Positions 53,601-62,882 of a stretch of 64,000 nt of DNA are shown here, piece by piece. The notes beneath the pieces are model-generated. The model had not been told where the DNA came from, ran no database searches, and worked only from the letters and a program-made list of their open reading frames with translations. The position numbers and the translations under genes were made by a program. This DNA is from a virus. The DNA is taken from the IMG/VR virus record IMGVR_UViG_3300044611_002008, positions 1-64,000 of that record; one strand, 5' to 3'. Position 1 is the first letter of the stretch. Each line of letters opens with the position of its first letter.

Positions 53601-56600
53601 CAGAGCTCACCACCTCAGCACTATCAGGATCTGCCAGGGTAGGATCTGTAAAGCTAGATAGTATAAACGTATTGCAAAATAGTAGAGCTTATGGGGCTAA
53701 TGCGAATGCGGGAGCTGTAGACCAGGCAGCTTCTATGTTCGGCAGCGAAGCTAAGTCAATGAAAGGGATATTACAGGTTTCTGGTAGACTTGAGGATACG
53801 TTATTATCTACAATCAATAGTACTTTAAAAAATAATCCATCCGCAAGTAACGAGGCCGTTGGTATCAAATTAGACCAAGCTATATTTAAAGCTTTAAACG
53901 ACTTAGAGCTGCCACCAGACCTATCAACTAAATTATCTGGCGAGGTAAAGAGCGCCGTACAGGATATGAGGAAATCTGGGGATGATAAAATTGATTTTAG
54001 TCAATTGGTAGAAAAAATTCCACAACTCGGAAACGTTGTAGACAGTGCAAAGAGAGCTCAAGAAACTGCGATACGAGCTCTAGAAAACTGGCAGAATGCA
54101 CTAAACGATTATGCCAATACAACTAATCAATTGATAGATCTACAAATTGATAGTAATCAAAAGCTAAGACGAGCTACTGATACCCTGGTTTCTGGGCAAA
54201 ATGAGCTTAATAGAGTTTTAGGTAAAACAGTATCATTACAAAGCGTAGTGGCTGACACTAGAGCTGCAACTGCGTCTCAGACCGGAGGCCCAACATCTGC
54301 TGTAGATATTAGAAGACAGATACAAGATTTAGAATTGACCAGACAATCTCAACAATCAAGATCCGACGCCGCCGCTCAAAAGGGTTTTTCTGGTAAAGAC
54401 GAATTTATGATGATGCAGGGAAGGCTGAGGGAAACAAGTGTTGCGTTAAGAGAGTCATACGATGCGCTTAAAGGCCTTAGCGAAAACACTACTGTTGCTA
54501 GTGCAGCGTTAAATAAAATGTCGGAGATTCAACAGAAGCAACAAGCTGGAGTAGCCATCATTGAGAAATTGGTCACCAGCACCCCAGCAGAAATTAATAA
54601 ATTTAATCAGGCCTTGGCTAGATTAGATAACAATATGAAGGGTCGGGCTAATTTTGGGACCAATGCCGACCAGAGACGCGACAGCCTAGAAGCTTTTAAC
54701 ATGATCATGCCGTTTCTCGGAGATAAGCAGAGTGGTATGAAGGCCAATGTTCTAGAATCTATGCTTAGAGAATCTGGCATAAACTCTTCGCCAATGATGC
54801 AGCAAGTGATAGATTCTTTAAGAAATCCAGAAGCCGATCCACAAATGGCAGAAGCTATAGGTATATATAGAGAAGCGCTAGCTGAACAAGCATTTGCAAA
54901 TGAACAGTTAGCTGCCTTGAATCAGCTTATTGCGGAGAATAATTCTGACACCGCCGCTGTTAAATTAGCTACAGCTATCGGAGGTGTCTCATTAAACTTT
55001 GAAAGCAGGCAACTGCAAGATATTAATGATAATATTAAAAATTTAATTACTGTTGTTAAAAATAATAGGGAGGATAAGAAGCCAGCAGCAGCTGAGGCAG
55101 AGATGCTCGCAAGAGGAGGTGTTGTATATGCTTCCGCGGGTCAGTTAATTAATTTTGCTCCAAAGGGGACGGATACAGTACCGGCTATGTTGACCCCAGG
55201 AGAATTTGTTGTCAATAGATCTGCTACTCAAAAAAATCTACCTCTTTTAAAATCTATTAACAATGGATACTCGAATGGTGGAAGAGTACAGTACTATAAT
55301 CAAGGAGGTTTAGTATTTGGCGGAGGTTGGGGATTGGATCAAAAGCAAGATGCGGAAAAGCAGGCCGGGATTCAACAACAAGAGACAGCGACACAATATC
55401 CAGACATATTATCTCTTAACGCTAATCCATATGACCACATGACAAAGGCCGTCGCTCTGCCGGGGTATTTTTACGCCTCGAATCCGGCACCAGGAGATAT
55501 TTCAGATTGGTTCAGTCCTAAAGTTGGACGGAAGCCTTTGGTGAGTATCGGCGCCAATGCGAGTTTAGGAGCATCTTATGATACTATTAGTATGACTACA
55601 GAGGATGATCGACCTACGATTGAGAAAAGAACTACTTTTACAGGTCCCATAGATGTGGGTTATGTGCCGCAATCAGATTTTTTTGATAATGTAATATCTG
55701 AGAGAGATATTCAAAGAAAAAAACATATCACAAAAAATCAAATAGAGGACTATAAAAATAAATTAGAAACGCTGTTAAAACTTAAAAGATTTGTTGTGCA
55801 AAGTTCTGATGCCGGTACGTTTATGGGGTCTATTGACACAGGTTCAAAAAAAATAGCCACAAAAGTAGACGCGGATAATAGACCTAAAATAGAGCCAACT
55901 ATTGAAGTGGGTAAATATGTCAATAGAGGATTGTCTAGTGTGCCACTAGTAACACTGAGCGGTCTAACAAAAACCACTAACGGTCTTTATGGCCTATACT
56001 CAGTAGCAGATCTAGAAGGAGAAGGGTCTTCTGGTCAAAATACTAATGCTGGAAACCCTTATGGTTTTACAAATAGATCAACAGCCACTACTATCATTTC
56101 TCCGGACATGAAGGTGGTTGCCGGGTTATCCAATATGAAGCATGATACTGTTGATCCGTCTATAGGCATGGCATTATCTAAATACGTCACTAATTATGAC
56201 GGTATGGCTAAGGCTACTGGTCCGATAATGCAAAACAATATCCAGTCATTATCAAGAGTATTTGATGCTTTGTCTCAAACTAAGATTCCAGAGATCGAGG
56301 CAGACGGTTCGATTTCTGAACCATTGAAAGAAACCGATTCTTCCTTAAAGAATAAAACATATATTAACAAATTACAACAGCTATTATCTGGTGCAATATT
56401 TTCGGCTCAATTCGATGAGACAGAAATTAAGGGTAAAGACAATGTTAAACCACCAATAACATTATTTAATTTAACGGCCGATAAATGGAATAATTTAGCT
56501 AATTCTTTTAAAAATTATCAGCCTGCGCCGCCCACCAATAGCTATGCTGAAAACAGTAGTAATTTTATACCTATAAATCCAGCGCAAAAATCACTACCGT

Positions 56601-58774
56601 GGATAGCTGCTGGATTTAATCATGTAGATGCTATCAATAACCTAAAGGGAGAATATCAAAAAAATAATACATCTAATATAAAAGTTACATCAGGTTCCGT
56701 CGAAGATGAGTTCATGAAATTTAACTACAAAACTATTCAAGGAGGATTTGGCACCAATAAAACATTAGATCAGTCATTAGGAGCCATTAAATATGTTGTT
56801 GCTGATTTAGATGCCAACAGCAAAGAACAGCCGCTAAACCCATTCAAAGATTTAGACCCTGTTAATTTAATTGGTAGATCGATATATGCGGATAGTATCG
56901 AAACCTTAAAAGGGCGTATTCAACCAATAATTAATGCAGTGACAGGAGGTCTCAATACAGATAATTTGCCGCCAGTGCCTTACGCCACTGTGCAAAAAAT
57001 AAATAGCACTGATCTTGGTGCGCTAGATTATTCCGAAGACACAAAAAATAATGCTTATATGCCAAAGACAGCTGTTCTTGGCGGTAACTTTAATGCTACT
57101 AATTACATTAATGAAATTAAAGGATTATTTAATAAAAAAGAACTAATAGCAGGAGCTGTGGCAGCTGAAACTACTGATAAACGCACTGATGCTGGTATAA
57201 AACAAGCAAATATAGAAAATCCGTTGGGTATAGCTAGGGGCATTATACAGAAAGTACTAGCTCCTATAAGCGGCGTTTTATCGGCATACAATATGAAGCT
57301 GATGCCCTTAACAAAAGCGACAGACATATTGCCATACGGTAATCTTTTATTTGGTGGGCAAAAGTTTTTTGGACAAGCTGTTATGGAAAAAATGAAAGGG
57401 AGGACTCCGCCAGAGGCGTTGTATAATGTTTGGGGAGCAATAGGAGCTGCCGCACAAACATTTTTAAAACTAGGAGCAGGAGATTCTCAAGGATTGTCTT
57501 CGATGCTAGGCGTTAGCTTTGACGGTAAACCAGACGCTACAATACCAGACAAAGTTAATCAATACGCAAAGTTTTTAGCTAAGCAAGGAATGATGTCCCA
57601 GGGTCTGGGGGCAGATATCTTGGATAAAGAAATAAATAAAGACAATCAAAAGGCAATCGAGGGGGCTTTTGGGGATAAAAACCAATCGATTTTTGAGGCT
57701 ACTGGACTAGAGAAAACAACTTGGAATAAACAATCTGATAGAACTTCTCCCAAAACCATATTAGATTTGGGTAAAAAGATACTGAATCCATACTCTATGT
57801 TTCCTACGGAAACAAGAAATAATCTCTTTGGTATTTTAGAGAAAGAGCTTGCTAATCAAAAGGTTAACCAGGGCGTTATTGATACTATCAAGAAGGTTCG
57901 ATCTTTCTACAATACTTTTTTGGATCCTTTTGTGAATGGTGATGGTCAAGCCGGCAATGATAAATGGAGACGTGGTTTTGATAGCCTATACCCCGACGCC
58001 AATTCTGCTTTACAGCTATTAACGAATGGAGCATTTGGAAAATTACCAGATTATAATATGGCGTTACAGCTCCAAGCAAAGAGAAAAGCCTTAGCAGAGG
58101 AAGTCAAAAAGCCGCAGAAGAAAGCCAGAGGGGGCATAATCTATGCTCAAACAGGCACTCTAGTTGATTATCAGCCCAGAGGCACCGATACCGTTCCAGC
58201 CATGTTGACCCCCGGAGAATTTGTGGTCAATAGAGCGGCCACTCAAAAACATCTACCTGTCTTAAAAGCTATTAATAGTGGCCAATATTCTACTGGTGGA
58301 ATGGTTAATTATCTTAATCAAGGGGGTATTATTATACCTCAATATCACTCTAATATCCCAAATGTATCGTCTACAAATAAGACTGTAGGTGTATCTAATT
58401 TACAGCTGGGCTTGGCCCCATCGGCTGTAAGTGCTTTGGAAAATTTTAATCGCGCTTTTGCTCAAAATGCAGCATTACTAAATATTAATTTAGATGATAA
58501 GAGTCAAAAGGCTATTGATAATTTTACAATTAGATTACAGAATGTGGCTAATACTATCAGTGGTTTGGCTATTCCAGAAAATATTCAAATTACAGCACAA
58601 CATAAAGTAGAGGTTATAATAAATGGCGGAGAGGCACTAAAGGGAATGAGCGAAGGAATGAAAGAATATGTTGTTTCTTCGATCAATACTGCCGTCAGTA
58701 GGCTTAATGTTACTACAGAGAATGCTCTTGGGGAACAATCTAATCAAATACTTAAAGGTAGTTCATCAGTATGA
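47666..58774 (+). CDS. Tape measure protein
   Basis: 3702 residues. At about 0.15 nm per residue it predicts a tail near 550 nm. The N-terminal ~600 residues are helical with Gln/Asn/Ala-rich start and LxQVTGESADGLKRLS, AxSALAPSFDDM and QFGIGASDLEKAL, as in the TP901/PhageMin-type tape measure domain. Several Gly-rich hinges with RFARG or GTDTVPAMLTPGEF follow. Residues ~1135-1245 show HAD-like motifs: DYDRT at 1138-1142, Ser1209 in SIISKSS and Lys1240 in GGSKLPAL. Residues ~900-1050 hold ESGLAVAGAPYD and AIDFNMG, of unknown fold. A hydrophobic helix (~1680-1715) may be the membrane-spanning part used in DNA injection. C-terminal ~800 residues hold one more Gly-rich hinge and an end with coiled coil. 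Confidence 0.93.
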   Translation: MSQSFNLTAQLNLRGPSNVRNIVSDIRRQLGSISADVNLRLDQNASRNVTQLNAALRNLNNTFGTTQTAARNAANAIRDFSQAVGNAGVANLPRQLNNVVTATQRVGATSTTAARQLNVARTEMEEFGRQSALAIRRFAAFSLATGAVFSFTGAINKGIAAFIEFDKEFVKLQQVTGESADGLKRLSNTITSLSVDFGVASGDLIKVSSTLAQAGLSAKDTERALKALALSALAPSFDDMNKTVEGSIALMRQFGIGASDLEKALGSVNSVAARFAVEASDIIAAIQRTGGVFASASNGVSQGTDALNEFIAVFTSIRATTRESAETIATGLRTIFTRVQRGGTIEALKEFGVNLTDAEGKFVGAYKAVELLSRGLNQIDPRDLKFSQIVEELGGFRQIGKVIPLIQQFGTAQEALKVAQTGQGSLAADAATAQLSLANQIAKVREEFTALVRDIGGSDTFQTLAKGALQLASGLIQVADSVKGVLPILGLMMAVRGASVATQYGSGFIGGLRRGNAGGAAAPRRNAYGGYISRYKKGGPVDVPVALMPGEAVVYPEAVKEVGVSKLRKMNYADRKPMAKGGKVGLVPGSGNTDSFYTTLPEGSFVIRKKATEALGGPEGILGSSGYQYGGSVQRFRGGSSSGLKETQRTHIGPKVPLSYREAMAAKKRGTGSLKVVSGKTERQINFEPNISTLINQRLRRKTGKTGVTKKELVEDISKRSPEQLFGDGGVPSVIFKELLASKKLEGLKTALLRGVKSRSVPQTLRSDSELDFILEKNIKPYLSKINTQVGSLWDELMQYQALTNPREVGGRTTLPAVKKVLGKSFGSTFASGGLIQKFARGTSKPLEAMGKADLLKEAERLGVNIPIELRRFLDPRAKGSEQTRAKIIKDLQEKRTITKTSEENIANRAKNRKLAVVGLRGDTSSSTVTTPGLKDKTGRQRLRGVPATLQTGSLPNDLATQVEDIIRSQSESIVAQIGQAIAKAAGTTPITDQKRISEILTKQLPNLSGLMFESGLAVAGAPYDPKSKAIDFNMGLGKKLANLFGVDPKALTDATNDATKEQAKRKLTKGQFDRGRRDKLRTKRLSRALGGFIAMAKGGMPLVDDLPNAPGSMLPMPGMKPGSPLYEIIRNGGGAIDYDRTLQRTTGDAAYASAKTPEQKEAVLTKYFRDPQARIKDAQSARLTQFGKQLQELVKKGVIQPKNLSIISKSSRTPGLAEHINQLFGIPVQNMVFTRGGSKLPALEALRTKGPRINRVARASGGEVPIMAQEGEYVINRKSAKAIGYGNLHTLNKYHSGGIVQRFARGSDSPLKMAMSGQGRVQIAKQLMDQGMSAAKALAEATKAIESMSQAAQQTAASLKKQSQSVGYRGMNVLAGRGVDITTGGVLDQAKEKEYRDNQRANRVVRRASRTRLAVDTNAYGPLLPGQKGVVTRTPSAIDNARNEAVQSVLGRERAGGAGSVKQMMRTQLSNDRSSLRDRVAARFKDRYDAASDPAEKQKVQDRANKVFARANQSLTANAQQNYVQQINAKMQIAQQAAADDAAARIRIANFAKQSATAAQQQPTLFQKITQGISKMATAAQKSAGFGGGSGGGLIPSGSRGANMMAQARDARAQGLRGQAFRDSMAGSAGGGIGSKIGNAAMGLSFAIPMIADQFTTADPKTAEQAKNNAMISGSSTAIGSAAMLASMGPVGIAAGIVAGAAGLAKAFTDAENAANDFNRGLKVDKLEQTLEAAAKSLDKFSKDIKNNVFATDAKKNVVEATKQAQAITDSDSQTVKRGLFNFFDTADNGTSSEKRAAAERSQILDKQGIMAYLRSTEMFGGEDAKSNRAFSMSQNIPELSRERAKNFTGAADASRQFITSKIRSGSSIEGLKSDKDFAGFTKSLALADAALQEQILTIQNNTSLEENKKKALIDSTIATVADAKAREIQSQTLKEMDLEALSKSTIVLQNSLERMFQNMEQSIMANAFALDKLTASAELTTSALSGSARVGSVKLDSINVLQNSRAYGANANAGAVDQAASMFGSEAKSMKGILQVSGRLEDTLLSTINSTLKNNPSASNEAVGIKLDQAIFKALNDLELPPDLSTKLSGEVKSAVQDMRKSGDDKIDFSQLVEKIPQLGNVVDSAKRAQETAIRALENWQNALNDYANTTNQLIDLQIDSNQKLRRATDTLVSGQNELNRVLGKTVSLQSVVADTRAATASQTGGPTSAVDIRRQIQDLELTRQSQQSRSDAAAQKGFSGKDEFMMMQGRLRETSVALRESYDALKGLSENTTVASAALNKMSEIQQKQQAGVAIIEKLVTSTPAEINKFNQALARLDNNMKGRANFGTNADQRRDSLEAFNMIMPFLGDKQSGMKANVLESMLRESGINSSPMMQQVIDSLRNPEADPQMAEAIGIYREALAEQAFANEQLAALNQLIAENNSDTAAVKLATAIGGVSLNFESRQLQDINDNIKNLITVVKNNREDKKPAAAEAEMLARGGVVYASAGQLINFAPKGTDTVPAMLTPGEFVVNRSATQKNLPLLKSINNGYSNGGRVQYYNQGGLVFGGGWGLDQKQDAEKQAGIQQQETATQYPDILSLNANPYDHMTKAVALPGYFYASNPAPGDISDWFSPKVGRKPLVSIGANASLGASYDTISMTTEDDRPTIEKRTTFTGPIDVGYVPQSDFFDNVISERDIQRKKHITKNQIEDYKNKLETLLKLKRFVVQSSDAGTFMGSIDTGSKKIATKVDADNRPKIEPTIEVGKYVNRGLSSVPLVTLSGLTKTTNGLYGLYSVADLEGEGSSGQNTNAGNPYGFTNRSTATTIISPDMKVVAGLSNMKHDTVDPSIGMALSKYVTNYDGMAKATGPIMQNNIQSLSRVFDALSQTKIPEIEADGSISEPLKETDSSLKNKTYINKLQQLLSGAIFSAQFDETEIKGKDNVKPPITLFNLTADKWNNLANSFKNYQPAPPTNSYAENSSNFIPINPAQKSLPWIAAGFNHVDAINNLKGEYQKNNTSNIKVTSGSVEDEFMKFNYKTIQGGFGTNKTLDQSLGAIKYVVADLDANSKEQPLNPFKDLDPVNLIGRSIYADSIETLKGRIQPIINAVTGGLNTDNLPPVPYATVQKINSTDLGALDYSEDTKNNAYMPKTAVLGGNFNATNYINEIKGLFNKKELIAGAVAAETTDKRTDAGIKQANIENPLGIARGIIQKVLAPISGVLSAYNMKLMPLTKATDILPYGNLLFGGQKFFGQAVMEKMKGRTPPEALYNVWGAIGAAAQTFLKLGAGDSQGLSSMLGVSFDGKPDATIPDKVNQYAKFLAKQGMMSQGLGADILDKEINKDNQKAIEGAFGDKNQSIFEATGLEKTTWNKQSDRTSPKTILDLGKKILNPYSMFPTETRNNLFGILEKELANQKVNQGVIDTIKKVRSFYNTFLDPFVNGDGQAGNDKWRRGFDSLYPDANSALQLLTNGAFGKLPDYNMALQLQAKRKALAEEVKKPQKKARGGIIYAQTGTLVDYQPRGTDTVPAMLTPGEFVVNRAATQKHLPVLKAINSGQYSTGGMVNYLNQGGIIIPQYHSNIPNVSSTNKTVGVSNLQLGLAPSAVSALENFNRAFAQNAALLNINLDDKSQKAIDNFTIRLQNVANTISGLAIPENIQITAQHKVEVIINGGEALKGMSEGMKEYVVSSINTAVSRLNVTTENALGEQSNQILKGSSSV
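51060..51430 (+). other. HAD-like motif set inside tape measure
   Basis: Codes for residues ~1132-1254. Motif I D1138-Y-D1140-R-T1142 (DxDxT) follows AIDYDRT; motif II is SIIS with Ser1209; Lys1240 in GGSKLP is a candidate motif III Lys. The acidic motif IV is not evident, so activity is uncertain. HAD-like segments in tape measures occur in other phages. Confidence 0.5.
55130..55315 (+). repeat. Tape measure hinge module, first copy
   Basis: Codes for GTDTVPAMLTPGEFVVNR with flanking ARGGVVYASAG and NGGRVQYYNQGG. Near-copy of 58127-58325; both contain RSATQKNLP or RAATQKHLP and LLKSINN or VLKAINS. Confidence 0.85.
58127..58325 (+). repeat. Tape measure hinge module, second copy
   Basis: Codes for GTDTVPAMLTPGEFVVNR with ARGGIIYAQTG before and TGGMVNYLNQGG after. 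With the first copy it brackets about 2.8 kb that code for a distinct C-terminal region. Confidence 0.85.
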
Positions 58775-61125
58775 TAAATTCATATATTAAAATTCCAGAT
58801 AATGTTGGCGCATCTTTCGAAATAGTCAATGGAAGATTTATTTTACAGGCACCAGAGCCGACGTTTGTTGGTCTCGACGCTTCTTTAATAGGTCATTTTA
58901 TACCATATTTTGCCAAAAATCTTTTATCCACTGGTGCAACAGAATGGGAAGCCGGTATAGGCAAAGTAATATCTACCACTATAGTGGAAAGAGAAGAGGT
59001 TTCTGGTTCGTCTAACAATGATGAGTTAGTATTTTTTAGTTTCGGTGGGACAAAAACGTTTTTCGTATATCCTAATCAGTATTCTGTGGATCTTGGGTAT
59101 AATAATTTAATTACCAGTACGGGCGTGTTCAATATTGGAGACGTAAGGTCTACATACGTTGTAGATCTATCTACCAATCATGCTTCTGGTACTCTGCCCG
59201 TAGCATCCGGTAATCGCGGTCTTATACTAGATTTTAAAGCATATAATAGAAATAATAAGGATTTACATATTATTGCTTCTAGTGGAGATTTAATAGATGG
59301 TTCAGCTTCTTTAACTATAGATTATGATAATGCCTACACCTCTTTGGTATCGAATGGTTCTGGCTGGATAGAACTAAAAAATGAGGTTAATCTAAATATA
59401 GATCCGGATTTGATGGGTACTCCACAAGGACCAAATGGCTCTATTCAATACAAAGTTAATTCTACCTCTTTTGGTGGCTCAAATATATATTATAGCAACG
59501 CTTCTAATAGCCTGCTATTTGGCGGTACGGGATCGGAACAATCCGCCGATACAGTCATATCAGGATCTGGTACAACCATTTTTAATAAAACATCCAAGAA
59601 TACAGACTTTATTATTAATGGTAGTGGTAATAGAAATTGTATTTTTGATGCTTCTGGAAAGATAGGTTTAAATTTGCCGTCGGGAGCAAAGCCCGCCACA
59701 TTACTACACATCGTTGGACAGGGATGCGATAGTAACATAAGATTGGAGAATAGGAGTTCCTGCTCCACTCCTAAACTTGTACTTTATCATAAGCCCTCTA
59801 CCACTCTTGATAGTGGGTCATTAGTTGGTAGCATACATCTAGCAGGCAAAAATTCTGTTGGATCAGAGATAGACTATTCTCAAATTCGCACAAGAGCCAT
59901 TTCTTCTCAAGCCTCTAGTCCTAGTGGAGAACTTGTTGTATCAATAAATAATGGCGGTTCCTCATTAGATAGCTTAACCGTTAATTCAGATTCGGTTGCT
60001 ATTAGAAATAAAAACAGACAATTACAAATATCTACAAGCGGTGTGATTGCTGATAAAATAGTCGTTTCGGATTCTTTACATTTATTGCCATTGTCTATTA
60101 GTGGTAGTATACTGAGCGTAGGACAATCTGGTATTTTAGAGAGCGCAGGATATACCAAGTCGGATCTAGCTTCGATTGGAACTAAAGCGTCCTTATCTGG
60201 CGCTATTTTTAGCGGTAATATTACTGCTCCCAGGATTAATGCTCCAGCACTTTCTCAGTCGTCTGGATCTTACATAGATTTTTCTAGCTCTACTCTTATT
60301 GGTAATTGGAATATAGGAGCAGACACGATATTAGCAAAGGATACAAATAACACATCCGATCAAGGCTCTGTTTTAACGCATACTGGATCTGGAATAGCAT
60401 GGTCAAAACCAAGCGCAGATAATTTTATATGGTCGGGCTTAGATATATCTTGGGAAAAATATCCTATAAGATCTTGCTTTATACAAAACGGGGGAGACGT
60501 TTTAGCTATTAGTGCTATCGGTTTAAGCAATGAGTTTAGTGTTGGAGATACGGTAAAAATTAGTGTTAATACCAATAATTATTTTAGAACAATTAATAGC
60601 ATTACAGAAAGTAATGGCTATACAAATATCGTATTGAATCAGATTCTACCGATCTCTGGAACGGGTAATATTTTCTCCATAAATAAAGGAGGATATTTAA
60701 ATCTTAGTGTAGAAAATTCCGGAGCACCAGCTATTTCGCCTCAGACAACAATTAGTTGCAGACCTCTTACCAATACTATTTTTAATCAAAATAAGCATTC
60801 TATAGACTTTCAGATTAATGGCGAATCAGTTGCTCCAGCAATTTATGTAAATGCTAAGCCGTCCAATAGATTAGAGGCCGTCTCCGCCACTGTTATTAAT
60901 GGATCGTCACCTAAGATTGTTCAACAGTCCGGTAATTTAAATAGATATGCATCTTTAAGCGTTAGTGGCTATATTTATACAGACAGTATTAGTATAGGTC
61001 AAACACCAGTGCCTTCTGGATATATTTTAACTTCTACATCTGGTAATATTGCGCAATGGCAGTCTACAAATACTATTAGTGATCTAGACGGCGGCGTAAT
61101 TGTATTTAGCGGAGTAAGTCTATGA
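58771..61125 (+). CDS. Distal tail/fibre protein
   Basis: 784 residues; the ATG overlaps the tape measure stop (ATGA). The first ~130 residues (YIKIPDNVGASFEIVNGRF, FVYPNQYSVDLGYNNLI) and the following ~60 with SGNRGLILDFKAYNRNN look like beta domains used at the tail end. The rest is fibre-like, with a Gly/Ser/Thr-rich repeat region, a TLLHIVGQGCDSNIRLEN segment of the LHV-type seen in trimeric fibres, SSSTLIGNWNIGAD, and an end with GSVIVFSGVSL. A gene right after the tape measure usually encodes the distal tail or baseplate hub; this one may combine that with a fibre. No lysozyme or peptidase motif seen. Confidence 0.68.
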   Translation: MINSYIKIPDNVGASFEIVNGRFILQAPEPTFVGLDASLIGHFIPYFAKNLLSTGATEWEAGIGKVISTTIVEREEVSGSSNNDELVFFSFGGTKTFFVYPNQYSVDLGYNNLITSTGVFNIGDVRSTYVVDLSTNHASGTLPVASGNRGLILDFKAYNRNNKDLHIIASSGDLIDGSASLTIDYDNAYTSLVSNGSGWIELKNEVNLNIDPDLMGTPQGPNGSIQYKVNSTSFGGSNIYYSNASNSLLFGGTGSEQSADTVISGSGTTIFNKTSKNTDFIINGSGNRNCIFDASGKIGLNLPSGAKPATLLHIVGQGCDSNIRLENRSSCSTPKLVLYHKPSTTLDSGSLVGSIHLAGKNSVGSEIDYSQIRTRAISSQASSPSGELVVSINNGGSSLDSLTVNSDSVAIRNKNRQLQISTSGVIADKIVVSDSLHLLPLSISGSILSVGQSGILESAGYTKSDLASIGTKASLSGAIFSGNITAPRINAPALSQSSGSYIDFSSSTLIGNWNIGADTILAKDTNNTSDQGSVLTHTGSGIAWSKPSADNFIWSGLDISWEKYPIRSCFIQNGGDVLAISAIGLSNEFSVGDTVKISVNTNNYFRTINSITESNGYTNIVLNQILPISGTGNIFSINKGGYLNLSVENSGAPAISPQTTISCRPLTNTIFNQNKHSIDFQINGESVAPAIYVNAKPSNRLEAVSATVINGSSPKIVQQSGNLNRYASLSVSGYIYTDSISIGQTPVPSGYILTSTSGNIAQWQSTNTISDLDGGVIVFSGVSL

Positions 61126-61640
61126 GCTTTAAATTTAAAAGAGATATTTCTACAACCCTGGCCCCAGCCTTAGATCAGGTTGACGTGGGAGAACTAGTAC
61201 TAAATGTGCAGACCGGTACTCTCTATACAAAGAAAAGAGATTCAGAAGGCAATGAAAGTATAGTCAAGTTTATTTCTGTACCACTATCTTCTTCTGGAGA
61301 TGGGTCTTGTAGCAATATGCTACCGGTTATATCTTTTGCTGATGTCACTAATTTTTGCTGCAATGGTTCGGTATTAGTGGCTACTATTAATAACCTCATG
61401 GCTAGCTCAATATACAAATATAGTGTACAAGATTTAACCAGTAATTCTACTGTCATATTTTCTCAGAGTTCTGGGGACATCACTCCGCTTGGTAGATCCA
61501 CTAGACAAGTTCCTATTTCTATTAACATCAACACTAATCAGCCTAATGCTTTAATAAAGTTTAGTGTTTTAGACAATAACAACAATTTACAAAGCGAAGC
61601 TATAGTGGCCATTTGTTGCAAGAACTGTGCCGCAACATAA
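61122..61640 (+). CDS. Ig-like virion protein with Mtd-like lead, array member 1
   Basis: 172 residues; the ATG overlaps the previous stop. Residues ~10-50 (FKRDISTTLAPALDQVDVGE, VLNVQTGTLYTKK) are a shortened form of the attachment module of the fibre genes. The rest is an Ig-like domain with four Cys: NFCCNGSVLVATI, IYKYSVQDLTSNSTVIFSQ, and end CCKNCAAT. The same Ig-like pattern, a Cys near the start strand, then YxYxV and a Phe/Pro turn, occurs in the next three genes. Probably an appendage protein at the tail end. Confidence 0.72.
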   Translation: MSFKFKRDISTTLAPALDQVDVGELVLNVQTGTLYTKKRDSEGNESIVKFISVPLSSSGDGSCSNMLPVISFADVTNFCCNGSVLVATINNLMASSIYKYSVQDLTSNSTVIFSQSSGDITPLGRSTRQVPISININTNQPNALIKFSVLDNNNNLQSEAIVAICCKNCAAT

Positions 61641-61649
61641 GGATAAAAC

Positions 61650-62873
61650 ATGATTCAAAAAAGACAGATTTCGCAAAACCTATGTTCTAGTGGCGTAGCT
61701 ATCACCTTTAGTGGAATACCAGTAGATATAAGTAATGATTATAGATTAAGCTTTTGGAAAGATAGTTGCATCCCTCAGCAGTCAGATATTATTATTAATC
61801 CAACAGGATATCAAATTAGACCAGCTTCTAACACAATAGACGCTGTGGTATATGTATCCTCTAATACTGCTTATACCGTAGATAATTCTTCTTCATCCGT
61901 TATAGGGTTGAGCGTTGTAGATATTGCTTCTAGTGGCGAAGTATATAGAGATTACATACATATTTCATGTGGTAATTTATGCAGCGATGCGGGTAAGCCG
62001 TTGGACACCGCTGTTCCAACCCGTACTCCCACCCCTACCCCAACCAACACTACCACACCAACCCCAACAACCACGATCACCCCAACAGTCACCAACTCGC
62101 CGTCTGTGACGCCAACAGTGACGCCGACAATATCGATAACACCATCCAAAACACCAACTAGGACGCCTACTCCTACCAGAACAAATACTCCTACTGTGTC
62201 TATAACTCCTTCATTTACCCCATCGAGCACAGTAACTCCAACCAATACTCCGACAAATACTCCTACTGCTTCGGTTACAGTTACTCCTTCGATTACCCCA
62301 TCTAACACCACCACTCACACCCCTCCACCTACGCCTGGTCTTACAAGTACTCCAACCCCAACAGTTACTCCAACTATATCCTTAACTCCCACCCAAACTA
62401 TCACCCCTAGTATTACTGCTACTAATACCGTTACGCCCACCCAGACGCCTACGTCATCGGTCACCCCTACTATTTCACAAACACCAGAACCAACACCAAC
62501 GACCACCCCTACGCCAACACTCACTCCGACAATGACTCCTTTATATACTAGGCCTAGTTTTGCGGTTACTTTTGATCAAATTAATTTTTCAGGTAAGTGC
62601 GATACCGGTATATTAATATCCGCTAATGTCTCTGGTGTACCAAATACCGTTTATAACTATAGCTTTAATGTAGAATCTATTGGTAATAATAACAATATTA
62701 ATAATATTTTTATTGAGCCAAGAACCGGCCAATTTGCAATGTCCAATAACAATAATAAAATTTTTACTTACGTTTATACACTAGAAAAAATAGGCTCTTT
62801 TGTAGTTAGTTGTAGTGTTTCAGATAGCACAAGCACAGCACAAAGTTTGACAACAATTGCTTGTCAAAGTTAA
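61650..62873 (+). CDS. Ig-like protein with long Pro/Thr linker, array member 2
   Basis: 407 residues, AAGGAT upstream. Residues ~1-120 are an Ig-like domain ([37 protein letters not shown]); residues ~123-295 are a Pro/Thr/Ser linker of TPTPT and SITPS repeats; residues ~300-407 are a second Ig-like domain ([40 protein letters not shown]). The two domains resemble those of the adjacent genes and joined by a stiff linker look like a spacer-separated adhesin. Long linkers of the same kind are found in the 31692 and 41108 genes. Confidence 0.74.
   Translation: MIQKRQISQNLCSSGVAITFSGIPVDISNDYRLSFWKDSCIPQQSDIIINPTGYQIRPASNTIDAVVYVSSNTAYTVDNSSSSVIGLSVVDIASSGEVYRDYIHISCGNLCSDAGKPLDTAVPTRTPTPTPTNTTTPTPTTTITPTVTNSPSVTPTVTPTISITPSKTPTRTPTPTRTNTPTVSITPSFTPSSTVTPTNTPTNTPTASVTVTPSITPSNTTTHTPPPTPGLTSTPTPTVTPTISLTPTQTITPSITATNTVTPTQTPTSSVTPTISQTPEPTPTTTPTPTLTPTMTPLYTRPSFAVTFDQINFSGKCDTGILISANVSGVPNTVYNYSFNVESIGNNNNINNIFIEPRTGQFAMSNNNNKIFTYVYTLEKIGSFVVSCSVSDSTSTAQSLTTIACQS
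62017..62545 (+). repeat. Pro/Thr linker coding repeats
   Basis: Low-complexity codons for Thr, Pro, Ser and Val in short periods ([16 protein letters not shown]); the apparent Val/Gly-rich frames on the - strand here are artefacts. Confidence 0.85.
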
Positions 62874-62882
62874 TTCAAAAAG

